Part shown: positions 9,642 through 16,930 of the stretch, piece by piece
Position numbering within the stretch: position 1 is the stretch's first letter
How the letters are laid out: each line of letters begins with the position of its first letter
Assembly: GCF_004054105.1 (NCBI RefSeq)
Contig: NZ_SBLC01000021.1
Coordinates: 1-45,847, forward strand
DNA: 45,847 nucleotides
Direction: 5' to 3'
Source of the DNA: Falsigemmobacter intermedius
GTDB taxonomy: Bacteria > Pseudomonadota > Alphaproteobacteria > Rhodobacterales > Rhodobacteraceae
Made by a program: the position numbers and the translations under genes
Notes under the pieces: generated by a model
The model's database searches: none
Seen by the model: only the letters and a program-made list of their open reading frames with translations
What the model was told of the DNA's origin: nothing

Positions 9642-10214
9642 ATGACCCCCACCGAAGTGCTGGATTACTGGCTGGAAGAACTTGGCCCTGAGGGCTGGTA
9701 TCTCGGCACGGCTGAGGTCGATGAGGATATCCGCACGCGCTTTGGCGATCTGTGGGAAGCGGCGGCAGAAGGCGGCATTGAGCATTGGATCTCCGGCCCC
9801 GCAGCGACCCTGGCCTATCTGGTCGTGACCGATCAGTTCCCGCGCAATCTCTGGCGTGGTGAAGGCAAGGCCTTCTCTACCGATGCCATGGCGCTGAATG
9901 CCGCGCGAATCGCGCTGGAAAAGGGTTGGGATCTGGACGCGCCGGAACCTGCGCGACAGTTCTTCTATCTGCCCTTCATGCATTCAGAGGATCTGGAAGA
10001 TCAGCTTTTGTGCATTGATTTAATGGCTGAACGAATGCCGGAAACCGGCGCCTCAAACCACCTTCATGCCCGTGCGCATACCGAAGTTATTCGTCGTTAT
10101 GGCCGTTTTCCTTACCGCAACGAGGCTCTGGGCCGTGAGACCACGGCTGAGGAAGCTGCCTTCCTGGCCAATGGTGGCTATATGTCGGTCGTGAAGGAAC
10201 TTCAGCAGGACTGA
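9642..10214 (+). CDS. DUF924 family protein
   Basis: A 190-residue soluble protein of the DUF924 family. The conserved features are the N-terminal VLDYWLEELG, the central TDQFPRNLWRGEGKAFSTDA, and the motif YLPFMHSEDLEDQ. The fold is helical, TPR-like. It has no assigned biochemical function. The start at ATG 9642 is set by AAGGAG at 9629-9634; the frame is open much further upstream into the MFS gene, but that part is a shadow. A 13-bp palindrome CCTTGT-A-ACAAGG (9620-9632) covers the ribosome-binding site and could occlude it in the mRNA. Confidence 0.88.
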   Translation: MTPTEVLDYWLEELGPEGWYLGTAEVDEDIRTRFGDLWEAAAEGGIEHWISGPAATLAYLVVTDQFPRNLWRGEGKAFSTDAMALNAARIALEKGWDLDAPEPARQFFYLPFMHSEDLEDQLLCIDLMAERMPETGASNHLHARAHTEVIRRYGRFPYRNEALGRETTAEEAAFLANGGYMSVVKELQQD

Positions 10215-10237
10215 GGACTTTACAGGTGGCGGAAAAT

Positions 10238-10255
10238 TAGTTTAACGCTAAACTA
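10238..10255. promoter_or_regulatory. Dyad TAGTTTA-ACGC-TAAACTA upstream of lpd
   Basis: A perfect 7-bp inverted repeat with a 4-nt spacer, 20 bp before the lpd start codon and close to the AGAGGGGG ribosome-binding site. It is AT-rich in a GC-rich background and has the size of a MarR/TetR-type operator. It could block transcription of lpd. The regulator is not identified. Confidence 0.5.
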
Positions 10256-10275
10256 GTTCTCAGAGGGGGCGGTAC

Positions 10276-11670
10276 ATGGCAGCTCAGAATTTTGATATGA
10301 TCGTCGTCGGGGCGGGCCCCGGCGGTTATGTGGCTGCCATCCGCGGCGCCCAGCTTGGCCTGAATGTGGCGATTGTTGAGCGCGAACACCTGGGCGGGAT
10401 CTGCCTGAACTGGGGCTGTATCCCGACCAAGGCGCTGCTGCGCTCGGCCGAAGTTTTTCACCTGATGCACCGTGCCAAAGAATTCGGGCTGAAGGCAGAC
10501 AACATCGGCTACGATCTTGATGCCGTGGTCGCGCGCTCACGCGGGGTGGCAAAGCAGCTCTCGGGCGGCATCGGCCATCTGATGAAGAAAAACAAAGTGA
10601 CCGTTTTCATGGGCGCGGCGAAGCTGACCGGCAAAGGCAGCCTGAGCGTCACAGGCGCGAAGGGCGAAGAGACCCTTTCTGCGCCGCATATCGTTCTGGC
10701 GACCGGCGCGCGGGCGCGGGAACTTCCGGGCCTTGAGGCCGATGGCGACCGGGTATGGACCTATAAACACGCTCTGCAGCCCGGGCGCATGCCCAAAGAT
10801 CTGCTGGTCATCGGCTCGGGCGCGATCGGCATTGAATTTGCGAGCTTCTACAATACGCTGGGCGCAAAGACGACCGTGGTGGAAGTCATGGACCGTATTC
10901 TGCCGGTCGAAGATGCTGAGATTGCGGCCTTTGCGAAAAAATCCTTCGTGAAGCAGGGGATGACCATCCTCGAAAAAGCCACGGTTAAAAAACTTGACCG
11001 CGATGCGAGCGGCGTCACCGCGCATATTGAAATGAACGGCAAGGTCGAGACGCGCCGCTTTGACACCGTGATCTCGGCTGTCGGCATTGTGGGCAACGTC
11101 GAGGGACTTGGCCTCGAAGAGCAGGGCGTTGAGGTGGATCGCACCCATGTGGTGACTGATGAATTCTGCCGCACCAAAGTCCCGGGTCTCTATGCGATCG
11201 GCGACATCGCCGGTGCGCCCTGGCTTGCCCATAAGGCCAGCCATGAGGGTGTGATGGTGGCAGAGCTGATCGCCGGTCAAAAGCCCCATCCGATCAAGCC
11301 GAACAGCATCGCAGGCTGCACCTACTGCCACCCGCAGGTGGCCTCTGTCGGGCTGACCGAAGAAAAGGCGAAAGCAGCGGGCTATGAGTTGAAAGTGGGA
11401 CGTTTCCCCTTCATCGGCAATGGCAAAGCCATCGCGCTTGGCGAGGCGGAAGGCATGGTGAAAACCATTTTCGACGCCAAAACCGGCGAGCTTCTGGGCG
11501 CGCATATGGTGGGTGCTGAGGTGACCGAGATGATTCAGGGCTATGTCGTTGGCCGCAGCCTGGAGACTACGGAAGCCGAGCTGATGGAGACGGTCTTCCC
11601 GCATCCGACGCTATCAGAAATGATGCATGAATCCGTGCTCGACGCCTATGGGCGCGCGCTGCATATCTGA
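10276..11670 (+). CDS. lpd: Dihydrolipoyl dehydrogenase (E3)
   Basis: A 464-residue FAD-dependent disulfide oxidoreductase, the E3 subunit that reoxidises dihydrolipoamide in the pyruvate, 2-oxoglutarate and branched-chain dehydrogenase complexes and in glycine cleavage. The FAD-binding GAGPGG is at residues 12-17. The redox disulfide is C43-x4-C48 (GGICLNWGCIPTK). The NAD-binding GSGAIG lies near residue 180, and the catalytic His-Glu pair is in the C-terminal HPTLSEMMHES. It stands alone, not beside E1/E2 genes, with a strong terminator behind it, so it may serve several complexes. The promoter region holds a perfect operator-like dyad. Confidence 0.96.
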   Translation: MAAQNFDMIVVGAGPGGYVAAIRGAQLGLNVAIVEREHLGGICLNWGCIPTKALLRSAEVFHLMHRAKEFGLKADNIGYDLDAVVARSRGVAKQLSGGIGHLMKKNKVTVFMGAAKLTGKGSLSVTGAKGEETLSAPHIVLATGARARELPGLEADGDRVWTYKHALQPGRMPKDLLVIGSGAIGIEFASFYNTLGAKTTVVEVMDRILPVEDAEIAAFAKKSFVKQGMTILEKATVKKLDRDASGVTAHIEMNGKVETRRFDTVISAVGIVGNVEGLGLEEQGVEVDRTHVVTDEFCRTKVPGLYAIGDIAGAPWLAHKASHEGVMVAELIAGQKPHPIKPNSIAGCTYCHPQVASVGLTEEKAKAAGYELKVGRFPFIGNGKAIALGEAEGMVKTIFDAKTGELLGAHMVGAEVTEMIQGYVVGRSLETTEAELMETVFPHPTLSEMMHESVLDAYGRALHI

Positions 11671-11676
11671 TCGGAA

Positions 11677-11697
11677 AGGGGCCTTCGGGCCCCTTTT
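11677..11697 (+). terminator. Terminator of lpd
   Basis: GGGGCC-TTC-GGGCCCC followed by TTTTT, starting 7 bp after the lpd stop. The stop codon of the convergent gene (tca at 11698-11700) directly abuts it. Confidence 0.9.
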
Positions 11698-12090
11698 TCA
11701 GGGGGAGAGGACTTCGCCGCCCAAGGCGCGCAGCTCTGCGGCGCTCTCGCGGGTCCGATCCGCCTCAAGCTGACAGGCCCCGGTCGTGCCGAAACGCGAG
11801 AGCGCGGGGCCGATGTAGTTTTGAAAATAGGCTTCAGTCGACAGTCCCATCAGTTTTGCAACCTCCTGGGCGCTGCCGGCAATCAGTGCCGCATCTCCGG
11901 GCAAAAGCCCCGCGATCTCGCAGTTGGTGGCGATGAGATTGGCCAGGGCCAGACGCTGAAGCCCCTCTTCCGTGGCGAGCGGGCGCAGGCATTCCACGGG
12001 CGGAGTGCGGATGTCGGTCAGGCTTTGGGCCAGGGCCGGAACGCTCAGGCTGCTGAGCGCGAGCGCCGTGAGAAGCAGGGGGCGGATCAT
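11698..12090 (-). CDS. Small exported protein of unknown function
   Basis: A 130-residue protein with a Sec signal peptide (MIRPLLLTALALSSLSVPALAQ, cleavage probably after ALA). The mature part is mostly helical and has three cysteines (in PVECLR, TNCEIA and GACQLE). I do not recognise a named family. I chose ATG 12090 over the longer frame because the signal peptide starts there and GGAG precedes it. It is convergent with lpd and divergent from mcl2. Confidence 0.7.
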   Translation of the reverse strand: MIRPLLLTALALSSLSVPALAQSLTDIRTPPVECLRPLATEEGLQRLALANLIATNCEIAGLLPGDAALIAGSAQEVAKLMGLSTEAYFQNYIGPALSRFGTTGACQLEADRTRESAAELRALGGEVLSP

Positions 12091-12271
12091 CAGGAAGCTC
12101 CGTTTTGTGCAGGACCAGACCTGACACCACCGGGCGGGCAGGGCAAGGGCGCAATCGGCCTTCATCATCCCCGGGGTACCGCTCAGACGCTGCGTTGCAG
12201 CAAAACGGGTCTTGCCATTTATATCCGATCTGCCAATGTGCCGCGCAATATTGTTGCCCTCGGAGGATGGT

Positions 12272-13138
12272 ATGGATCGGCAATCGCGGCCCTGGCGCTC
12301 AGTTCTTTATATTCCCGGCTCGAAAGAGCGCGCGCTGGAAAAGGCGACCGGGCTTGCAGCGGACGCCATCATCTTCGATCTGGAAGACGCTGTTGCGGTT
12401 GAGGAAAAGCCCCGCGCCCGCCAGCTTCTGGCACAGACGCTGAAGACCCGTGATTACGGCGGTCGTGCACGCATCGTGCGGATCAACGGTCTCGACACGG
12501 ACTGGGGCCGTGACGATGTGCTGGCCTTTGCCGGGATTGAGATCGAGGCCATTCTGATCCCCAAGGTCAATTCTGCCGCCGATCTGGATGCAGTTGCGGC
12601 ACTGATCCCGGGCGTCGATCTCTGGGCCATGATGGAGACGCCGCTTGGCATGCTGAACGCGGCTGAAATCGCGGCGCATCCGCGTCTGACCGGCATGGTC
12701 ATGGGCACCAATGATCTGGCGAAAGATCTGGGCAGCCGTTTCCGCGCGGATCGTCTGCCGATGATGGCGGGGCTGGGTCTTTGTGTGCTGGCAGGCCGTG
12801 CCCATGGGGTGACGCTGATTGATGGGGTGTATAACGCCTTCAAAGACGCCGAAGGGCTGCTCTTTGAATGCGAACAGGGTCGTGACATGGGGTTTGACGG
12901 CAAGACGCTGATCCATCCCGATCAGCTGGCCATCGCCAATACCGCCTTCGCCCCCTCAGAGGCGGAGATCGCGCTGGCCGCCCGTCAGATTGAGGCTTTT
13001 GACGCGGCGCTGGCGGCGGGCCAGGGCGTGGCAGTCGTCGATGGTAAAATCGTGGAAAATCTGCATATCGTCACGGCAAAAGCCACGCTGGCCAAAGCCG
13101 CTGCCATTGCGGCGCTTGCCGGCGGTGAGGGGCTCTGA
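12272..13138 (+). CDS. mcl2: (3S)-malyl-CoA thioesterase
   Basis: A 288-residue member of the HpcH/CitE-like lyase superfamily. In Rhodobacter sphaeroides, Mcl2 hydrolyses (3S)-malyl-CoA, formed by Mcl1 from glyoxylate and acetyl-CoA, to malate and CoA in the ethylmalonyl-CoA pathway. Family features are RSVLYIPGS, the metal-binding FDLEDAV (about residue 34), AMMETPLGMLNA and GTNDLAKDLG. The assignment to Mcl2 rather than the lyase Mcl1 (about 318 residues) rests on the shorter length and on the gene order mcl2-x-x-mch-sdh, which I recall from R. sphaeroides. The start ATG 12272 has GGAGG upstream. Confidence 0.85.
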   Translation: MDRQSRPWRSVLYIPGSKERALEKATGLAADAIIFDLEDAVAVEEKPRARQLLAQTLKTRDYGGRARIVRINGLDTDWGRDDVLAFAGIEIEAILIPKVNSAADLDAVAALIPGVDLWAMMETPLGMLNAAEIAAHPRLTGMVMGTNDLAKDLGSRFRADRLPMMAGLGLCVLAGRAHGVTLIDGVYNAFKDAEGLLFECEQGRDMGFDGKTLIHPDQLAIANTAFAPSEAEIALAARQIEAFDAALAAGQGVAVVDGKIVENLHIVTAKATLAKAAAIAALAGGEGL

Positions 13139-13171
13139 CGATCAGAGCCCGGGCAGAGTAAGGGTGAGCGG

Positions 13172-13681
13172 ATGACAATTCTGATCCTCGGCGTGATCTT
13201 ATGGGCAGCGGTCTTTCTGGCCGGGCCAAAGTTTCCGGGCGGCAAGGGGGCAAAGCACGGCCTTGCTGCACTGGCGGTGGTGCTGATGGTGATTGGCTAT
13301 CGTCAGGCAGAGGGCAGTTTCTACTGGGGCCGCTCGCCGATGCTCACCGGGATCAATAACCTCCTGGTGCTCATCGCGGTTTATCTGGGCGCGGCGCATG
13401 GCATGAAAACCGCCGCCGCGCGCGCTCTGCCGCATCCGCTGCTGGTCTCCGTGCTGCTCTGGGCGGTGGCGCATCTGCTGGTGAACGGCGATACGCCCTC
13501 CTTTGTGCTCTTTGGCGGTCTTGGCGCTTGGGCGCTGGTGCAGATGGCCCTCTCGCCGCGCGCCCCGGTGGCTGCGGCCAAGCCCGCTAAATTTGAGGCC
13601 TTTGCCCTGATCGGTGCGGTTCTGGTCTTCGGCCTCATCGCGATAATCCACAAAGCCCTTGGCTATCCTGTGTTTGGCTGA
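13172..13681 (+). CDS. NnrU-like multi-pass membrane protein
   Basis: A 169-residue integral membrane protein with about six hydrophobic helices. The segment ending in LPHPLLVSVLLWAVAHLLVNGD resembles the NnrU family signature (HP-x-L...LWA-x-AHLL-x-NGD). NnrU was first linked to denitrification gene clusters, but most members are of unknown function. It begins 33 bp after mcl2 and is followed by the DUF1737 gene after 19 bp, so it is probably co-transcribed with ethylmalonyl-CoA pathway genes. A role there is inference from position only. Confidence 0.68.
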   Translation: MTILILGVILWAAVFLAGPKFPGGKGAKHGLAALAVVLMVIGYRQAEGSFYWGRSPMLTGINNLLVLIAVYLGAAHGMKTAAARALPHPLLVSVLLWAVAHLLVNGDTPSFVLFGGLGAWALVQMALSPRAPVAAAKPAKFEAFALIGAVLVFGLIAIIHKALGYPVFG

Positions 13682-13700
13682 GGCCCTGAAGGAGTTTCCT

Positions 13701-13904
13701 ATGAAAGTTTATCGTCTGCTGACGGAAGATGACACCTCGGCGTTTTGCCATAAGGTCTCGCTGGCCCTCTCGAAGGGCTGGGAGCTACATGGCTCGCCGG
13801 CCTATGCCTTTGATGCTGCACGCGGTGTGATGCGCTGCGCCCAGGCCGTGGTGAAGGACAGCGATCAGGACTACAGCCCCGACATGAAGCTCAGCGAGGC
13901 CTGA
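13701..13904 (+). CDS. DUF1737 domain protein
   Basis: A 67-residue soluble protein. The pattern YRLLTEDDTSAFCHKVSLAL then GWELHGSPAYAFD matches the small DUF1737 domain, whose role is unknown. The ATG 13701 is chosen because AAGGAG sits just upstream. It is the last gene before a structured leader in front of mch. Its stop codon (13902-13904) overlaps the 5' arm of the outer stem of that structure. Confidence 0.82.
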   Translation: MKVYRLLTEDDTSAFCHKVSLALSKGWELHGSPAYAFDAARGVMRCAQAVVKDSDQDYSPDMKLSEA

Positions 13905-13991
13905 TCTTTCGGGACGGGGCGGCTGTCGCCCCGTCTTTCCTGCCGTGATGCGAGGGGGGGGCATCACCGCAGGGAAGATCCCCGAAAGATC
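13903..13991 (+). promoter_or_regulatory. Predicted three-way-junction RNA leader of mch
   Basis: Three nested inverted repeats occupy the whole gap between the DUF1737 stop and the mch ribosome-binding site. The outer stem is GATCTTTCGGG (13903-13913) with CCCGAAAGATC (13981-13991), 11 bp perfect. Inside it are hairpin A, GACGGGGCG (13913-13921) with CGCCCCGTC (13927-13935), followed by TTT, and hairpin B, 13939-13951 with 13961-13973, 13 bp with one mismatch around a G-rich loop. Hairpin A shares base 13913 with the outer stem. Hairpin A with its TTT could act alone as a terminator. The closed outer stem ends one base before GAGGGAGG, the mch ribosome-binding site. Confidence 0.6.
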
Positions 13992-14005
13992 TGAGGGAGG
14001 CGAAG

Positions 14006-15037
14006 ATGAAGACCAGCGCGGGCCGTTTTTTTGAAGATTACAAGCTGGGTGAGGTGATCACCCATGCCGTGCCGCGCACGGTCTCGGGCGGAGAGCGCGC
14101 GCTTTATCACGCGCTTTATCCGGCGCGGCATGCGCTTTACTCCTCAGATGAATTCGCCCGTGCCAGCGGCCTTCCGCAAAGCCCGCTTGAGGATATGGCG
14201 GCCTTTCACATCGTTTTTGGCAAGACTGTGCCCGATATCTCGCTCAATGCGGTCGCCAATCTGGGCTATGCCGAAGGTCGCTGGCTGAAGCCGGTCTATC
14301 CGGGGGATACCCTGCGCTCGGAATCCACGGTCATCGGGCTGAAAGAGAATTCCAACGGCACTTCCGGTGTGGTCTGGGTGCGCAGCCGTGGCTTTAATCA
14401 GCGTGGCGAGACGGTGCTTGATTATGTCCGCTGGGTTATGGTGCACAAAGGGGATCCGGCCGCCGCCGCCCCGGAGGCTGTGGTTCCGGACCTCAAGCCC
14501 TTCGTTGCCGCACAGGACCTGGTTGTGCCTGAGGGTCTCGATTTTTCGCGCTATGATTTTGCCCTTGCCGGAGAGCGGCACCGCGCCGCGGATTACGCCA
14601 TTGGTGAAAAAATCGACCATGTGGATGGCGTCACGATCGAGGAAGCCGAGCACATGCTGGCGACCCGGCTGTGGCAGAACACGGCCAAGGTGCACTTTGA
14701 CGCAACAAACCGCAGCGACGGCCGCCGCCTGATCTATGGCGGCCATGTGATTTCACTGGCGCGCGCGCTCTCGTTCAATGGTCTGGCGAATGCTCAAATG
14801 ATGGTCGCTTTGAACGCGGGAAGCCACGCGAACCCCTGTTTTGCGGGGGATACCATCCGCGCATGGAGTGAAGTGATTGACAAAGCCGAAACTTCCGCCC
14901 CAGGTGTCGCCGCGGTGCGACTGCGCCTTGTCGCTGTAAAACAGGAAACGCAACCCCTGGTTTTGCGTGGCGATGATAAAAAATATTTGCCGGGAGTGCT
15001 GCTCGACCTCGATTATTGGGCGCTGATGCCCGCGTGA
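14006..15037 (+). CDS. mch: Mesaconyl-CoA hydratase
   Basis: A 343-residue enzyme with two MaoC-like hot-dog halves (about residues 10-150 and 185-340). In the ethylmalonyl-CoA pathway Mch hydrates mesaconyl-CoA to beta-methylmalyl-CoA, which Mcl1 then splits into glyoxylate and propionyl-CoA. The N-terminal GRFFEDYKLGEVITHAVPRTVSGGERALYHALYPARHAL and the length match the R. sphaeroides protein as I remember it. It lies downstream of mcl2, an NnrU-like gene and a DUF1737 gene, and is preceded by a highly structured leader that could regulate it. sdhCDAB follows after the porin-like gene. Confidence 0.9.
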   Translation: MKTSAGRFFEDYKLGEVITHAVPRTVSGGERALYHALYPARHALYSSDEFARASGLPQSPLEDMAAFHIVFGKTVPDISLNAVANLGYAEGRWLKPVYPGDTLRSESTVIGLKENSNGTSGVVWVRSRGFNQRGETVLDYVRWVMVHKGDPAAAAPEAVVPDLKPFVAAQDLVVPEGLDFSRYDFALAGERHRAADYAIGEKIDHVDGVTIEEAEHMLATRLWQNTAKVHFDATNRSDGRRLIYGGHVISLARALSFNGLANAQMMVALNAGSHANPCFAGDTIRAWSEVIDKAETSAPGVAAVRLRLVAVKQETQPLVLRGDDKKYLPGVLLDLDYWALMPA

Positions 15038-15226
15038 GGTTTTGTTTTTAAAGCGCCTGAAGAACAGGCGGCTGTCTATAGCTCTGCGCGAAAATGTCGC
15101 GGTTTTGTGACGCTGTTGTTGCAATTTCGCATCATTTCCGCAACGGCGATGTGACGCCGCCTTGTGGCTGGCGGGCGGAAGTGGTGAGAGCAGGGGGTAA
15201 TAACACTCCTGCAATTGAGGGTAACG

Positions 15227-15889
15227 ATGCGCAATCTCATCGCCGCTTCCGCACTGGCACTGGCTGCTGCTGCTCCGTCCATCGCTTCGGCTGAAGGCCT
15301 TTCGTATTCGGCTGGCGCAACCGTCGCTTCGAAATACGTCTCCTCGGGCTCCGCTTACACCAAAGGCGCTGCTTTCCAGCCCTGGATCGAAGCTGAATAC
15401 AACGGCGCCTACCTTGGCGTCTGGGGTTCGAACCTCTCGGCTGACCTGAACGAAGGCAACACCTGGGAAACCGACGTGTTCGTCGGCTACCGTAACTCGT
15501 TCGCCGGCGTTTCCTACGACGTGTCGTACACCAAATTCTTCTTCAACAAAGACTCGTCGATCAACTCGGACGAAGTTGCTCTGGCTGTCTCCTACGACTT
15601 CAACGAGCAGTTCTCGCTCGGCGCAAAAGTCATGGTTGATCCGTCGGACTACCGCAACACCGGCAACGGCCGCCTGATCGCTGGCTATAACTACAATGAC
15701 AAACTGTCGTTCGAAGCTGTTGCAGGCAAGAAATCGCTGAACGCTGGCGCGGCTTACGAGTACTACTCGGTTGGCGCTTCCTACGCGATCAACGACGAAT
15801 ACGCTGTCTCGCTGACCCAGATCAAAAAATCGGGCGTCAACGCACAGCGCACCGTTCTGGCTCTGGACTACGGTTTCTCGTTCAAGTGA
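15227..15889 (+). CDS. TorF-family putative porin (outer-membrane beta-barrel)
   Basis: A 220-residue exported protein. The signal peptide MRNLIAASALALAAAAPSIASA is followed by alternating polar/aromatic strands such as SAGATVASKYVSSGSAY, AYLGVWGSNLSAD and WETDVFVGYRNSF, ending in the aromatic tail ALDYGFSFK. The VASKYVSSG and YLGVWGSN motifs are typical of the TorF/Gcw_chp putative porin family. The C-terminal Lys after Phe is slightly unusual. The start ATG 15227 has TGAGGG upstream. Codon use is strongly biased and looks like a highly expressed gene. It has its own terminator. The substrate is unknown. Confidence 0.8.
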   Translation: MRNLIAASALALAAAAPSIASAEGLSYSAGATVASKYVSSGSAYTKGAAFQPWIEAEYNGAYLGVWGSNLSADLNEGNTWETDVFVGYRNSFAGVSYDVSYTKFFFNKDSSINSDEVALAVSYDFNEQFSLGAKVMVDPSDYRNTGNGRLIAGYNYNDKLSFEAVAGKKSLNAGAAYEYYSVGASYAINDEYAVSLTQIKKSGVNAQRTVLALDYGFSFK

Positions 15890-15931
15890 TTTACCGGGCT
15901 GAGGCCCTGTAATTCCTGAGAAAAACACAGG

Positions 15932-15966
15932 GAAGCCGCGATCGTCAGATCGCGGCTTCTTTGATT
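15932..15966 (+). terminator. Terminator of the porin-like gene
   Basis: GAAGCCGCGATC (15932-15943), loop GTCA, GATCGCGGCTTC (15948-15959), then TTTGATT. A perfect 12-bp stem. Confidence 0.88.
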
Positions 15967-15989
15967 CTGTCACCTCCAGGCAAATGTTG

Positions 15990-16006
15990 TCACAGCTGTG
16001 ATCACA
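15990..16006. promoter_or_regulatory. Overlapping palindromes upstream of sdhC
   Basis: TCACAGCTGTGA (15990-16001) and TGTGATCACA (15997-16006) are both perfect palindromes and share five bases. They lie about 136 bp before sdhC in the presumed sdh promoter region. Half-sites TGTGA/TCACA resemble Crp/Fnr-family recognition elements, but the spacing is not the standard 6 bp. A GCGCTATCAC sequence follows at about 16020. Confidence 0.4.
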
Positions 16007-16141
16007 AAACGATTTTTTTGCGCTATCACCGGCTCCTGCGGTGAATTGCTGCATCTGCGGTGGTGACACCCGCGCGAAAATGGGTATTGAGAAGGGCAAA
16101 GTCAGCGTCAATCCGACGCAAGCCGAAAAGGGAACCGAGCG

Positions 16142-16537
16142 ATGGCTGAGCCAAAACGGGTGGAACGCCCCCTTTCCCCATTCATGATCGGGCCGTATTA
16201 CCGCCCTCAGATGACCTCGATGTCGTCCATCATGATCCGTATCACGGGCCTTGCACTGGTCGGGGCCTTCGTGCTGATCGCGGCGCTGCTGCTGGGCGCT
16301 GCAATCTCCAAAGACGCCTTCGACTGCGTCAACTGGTTTGCGACCTCCTGGCTCGGCTGGGCGATCTGGATCGGCTCGGCCTGGGCGGTGTGGTATCACC
16401 TGCTCGGCGGCGTGCGTCACTTCATCTATGACGCCGGCAAAGGCCTCGACATCCCGACCGCCGAGAAAATGGGCTGGGCGATGTTCATCGGCGCCACCGT
16501 GCTGACCGTGATCACCATCATCGTCGCCGTCGCATAA
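16142..16537 (+). CDS. sdhC: Succinate dehydrogenase cytochrome b556 subunit
   Basis: A 131-residue membrane anchor of complex II. The family segment RPLSP...Y.P..TSMSSIMIRITG is present, although the usual RPLSPH reads RPLSPF. Three membrane helices follow, with WYHLLGGVRH (about residues 82-91) carrying the heme ligand region. It binds heme b and ubiquinone together with SdhD. It is the first gene of sdhC-sdhD-sdhA-x-sdhB, with AAAAGGGA as ribosome-binding site and 11 bp to sdhD. Confidence 0.95.
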   Translation: MAEPKRVERPLSPFMIGPYYRPQMTSMSSIMIRITGLALVGAFVLIAALLLGAAISKDAFDCVNWFATSWLGWAIWIGSAWAVWYHLLGGVRHFIYDAGKGLDIPTAEKMGWAMFIGATVLTVITIIVAVA

Positions 16538-16548
16538 GGAGCCGGAGC

Positions 16549-16920
16549 ATGCGTTATCTGACCCCCCGCAAACGCGCCGAAGGTCTGGGCTCGGCCCGCC
16601 GCGGCACCGAGCATCACATCGCCATGACCGTCTCGGGCTGGGCGCTGCTGTTCATCGTCCCGGTCTTTGTCTTCGCATTTGCGCGCATCCTGGGCCACGG
16701 CTTTGAGCATTTCTCGGCCTTCTTTGCGAACCCCTTCATTGCGATCCTGACCGGCCTCTTCCTCTTCGTCGGCATGCGCCACTTCGCCAAAGGCGCGCAG
16801 TCGGCCATCGAGGATTACACCCACGGTTTCACCCGTGATGCTCTGGTCATGCTCGCCAATGCGGTTGCCTATCTGGTGATCGCTGCAGGGTTCTACGCCC
16901 TGATCAAACTCGCGCTCTGA
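16549..16920 (+). CDS. sdhD: Succinate dehydrogenase hydrophobic anchor subunit
   Basis: A 123-residue anchor with three membrane helices. The motif [18 protein letters not shown] (about residues 71-88) is the conserved SdhD region for heme b and quinone binding. With SdhC it fixes SdhA and SdhB to the inner membrane. It starts 11 bp after sdhC and ends 10 bp before sdhA, so it sits inside one transcript. Confidence 0.95.
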   Translation: MRYLTPRKRAEGLGSARRGTEHHIAMTVSGWALLFIVPVFVFAFARILGHGFEHFSAFFANPFIAILTGLFLFVGMRHFAKGAQSAIEDYTHGFTRDALVMLANAVAYLVIAAGFYALIKLAL

Positions 16921-16930
16921 GGTAGTTACT

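Noticed and set aside
14753-16420. A 555-codon minus-strand frame over mch, the porin-like gene and sdhC
   Set aside because: Spans three real genes on the other strand and their intergenic regions including a terminator; no coding features.
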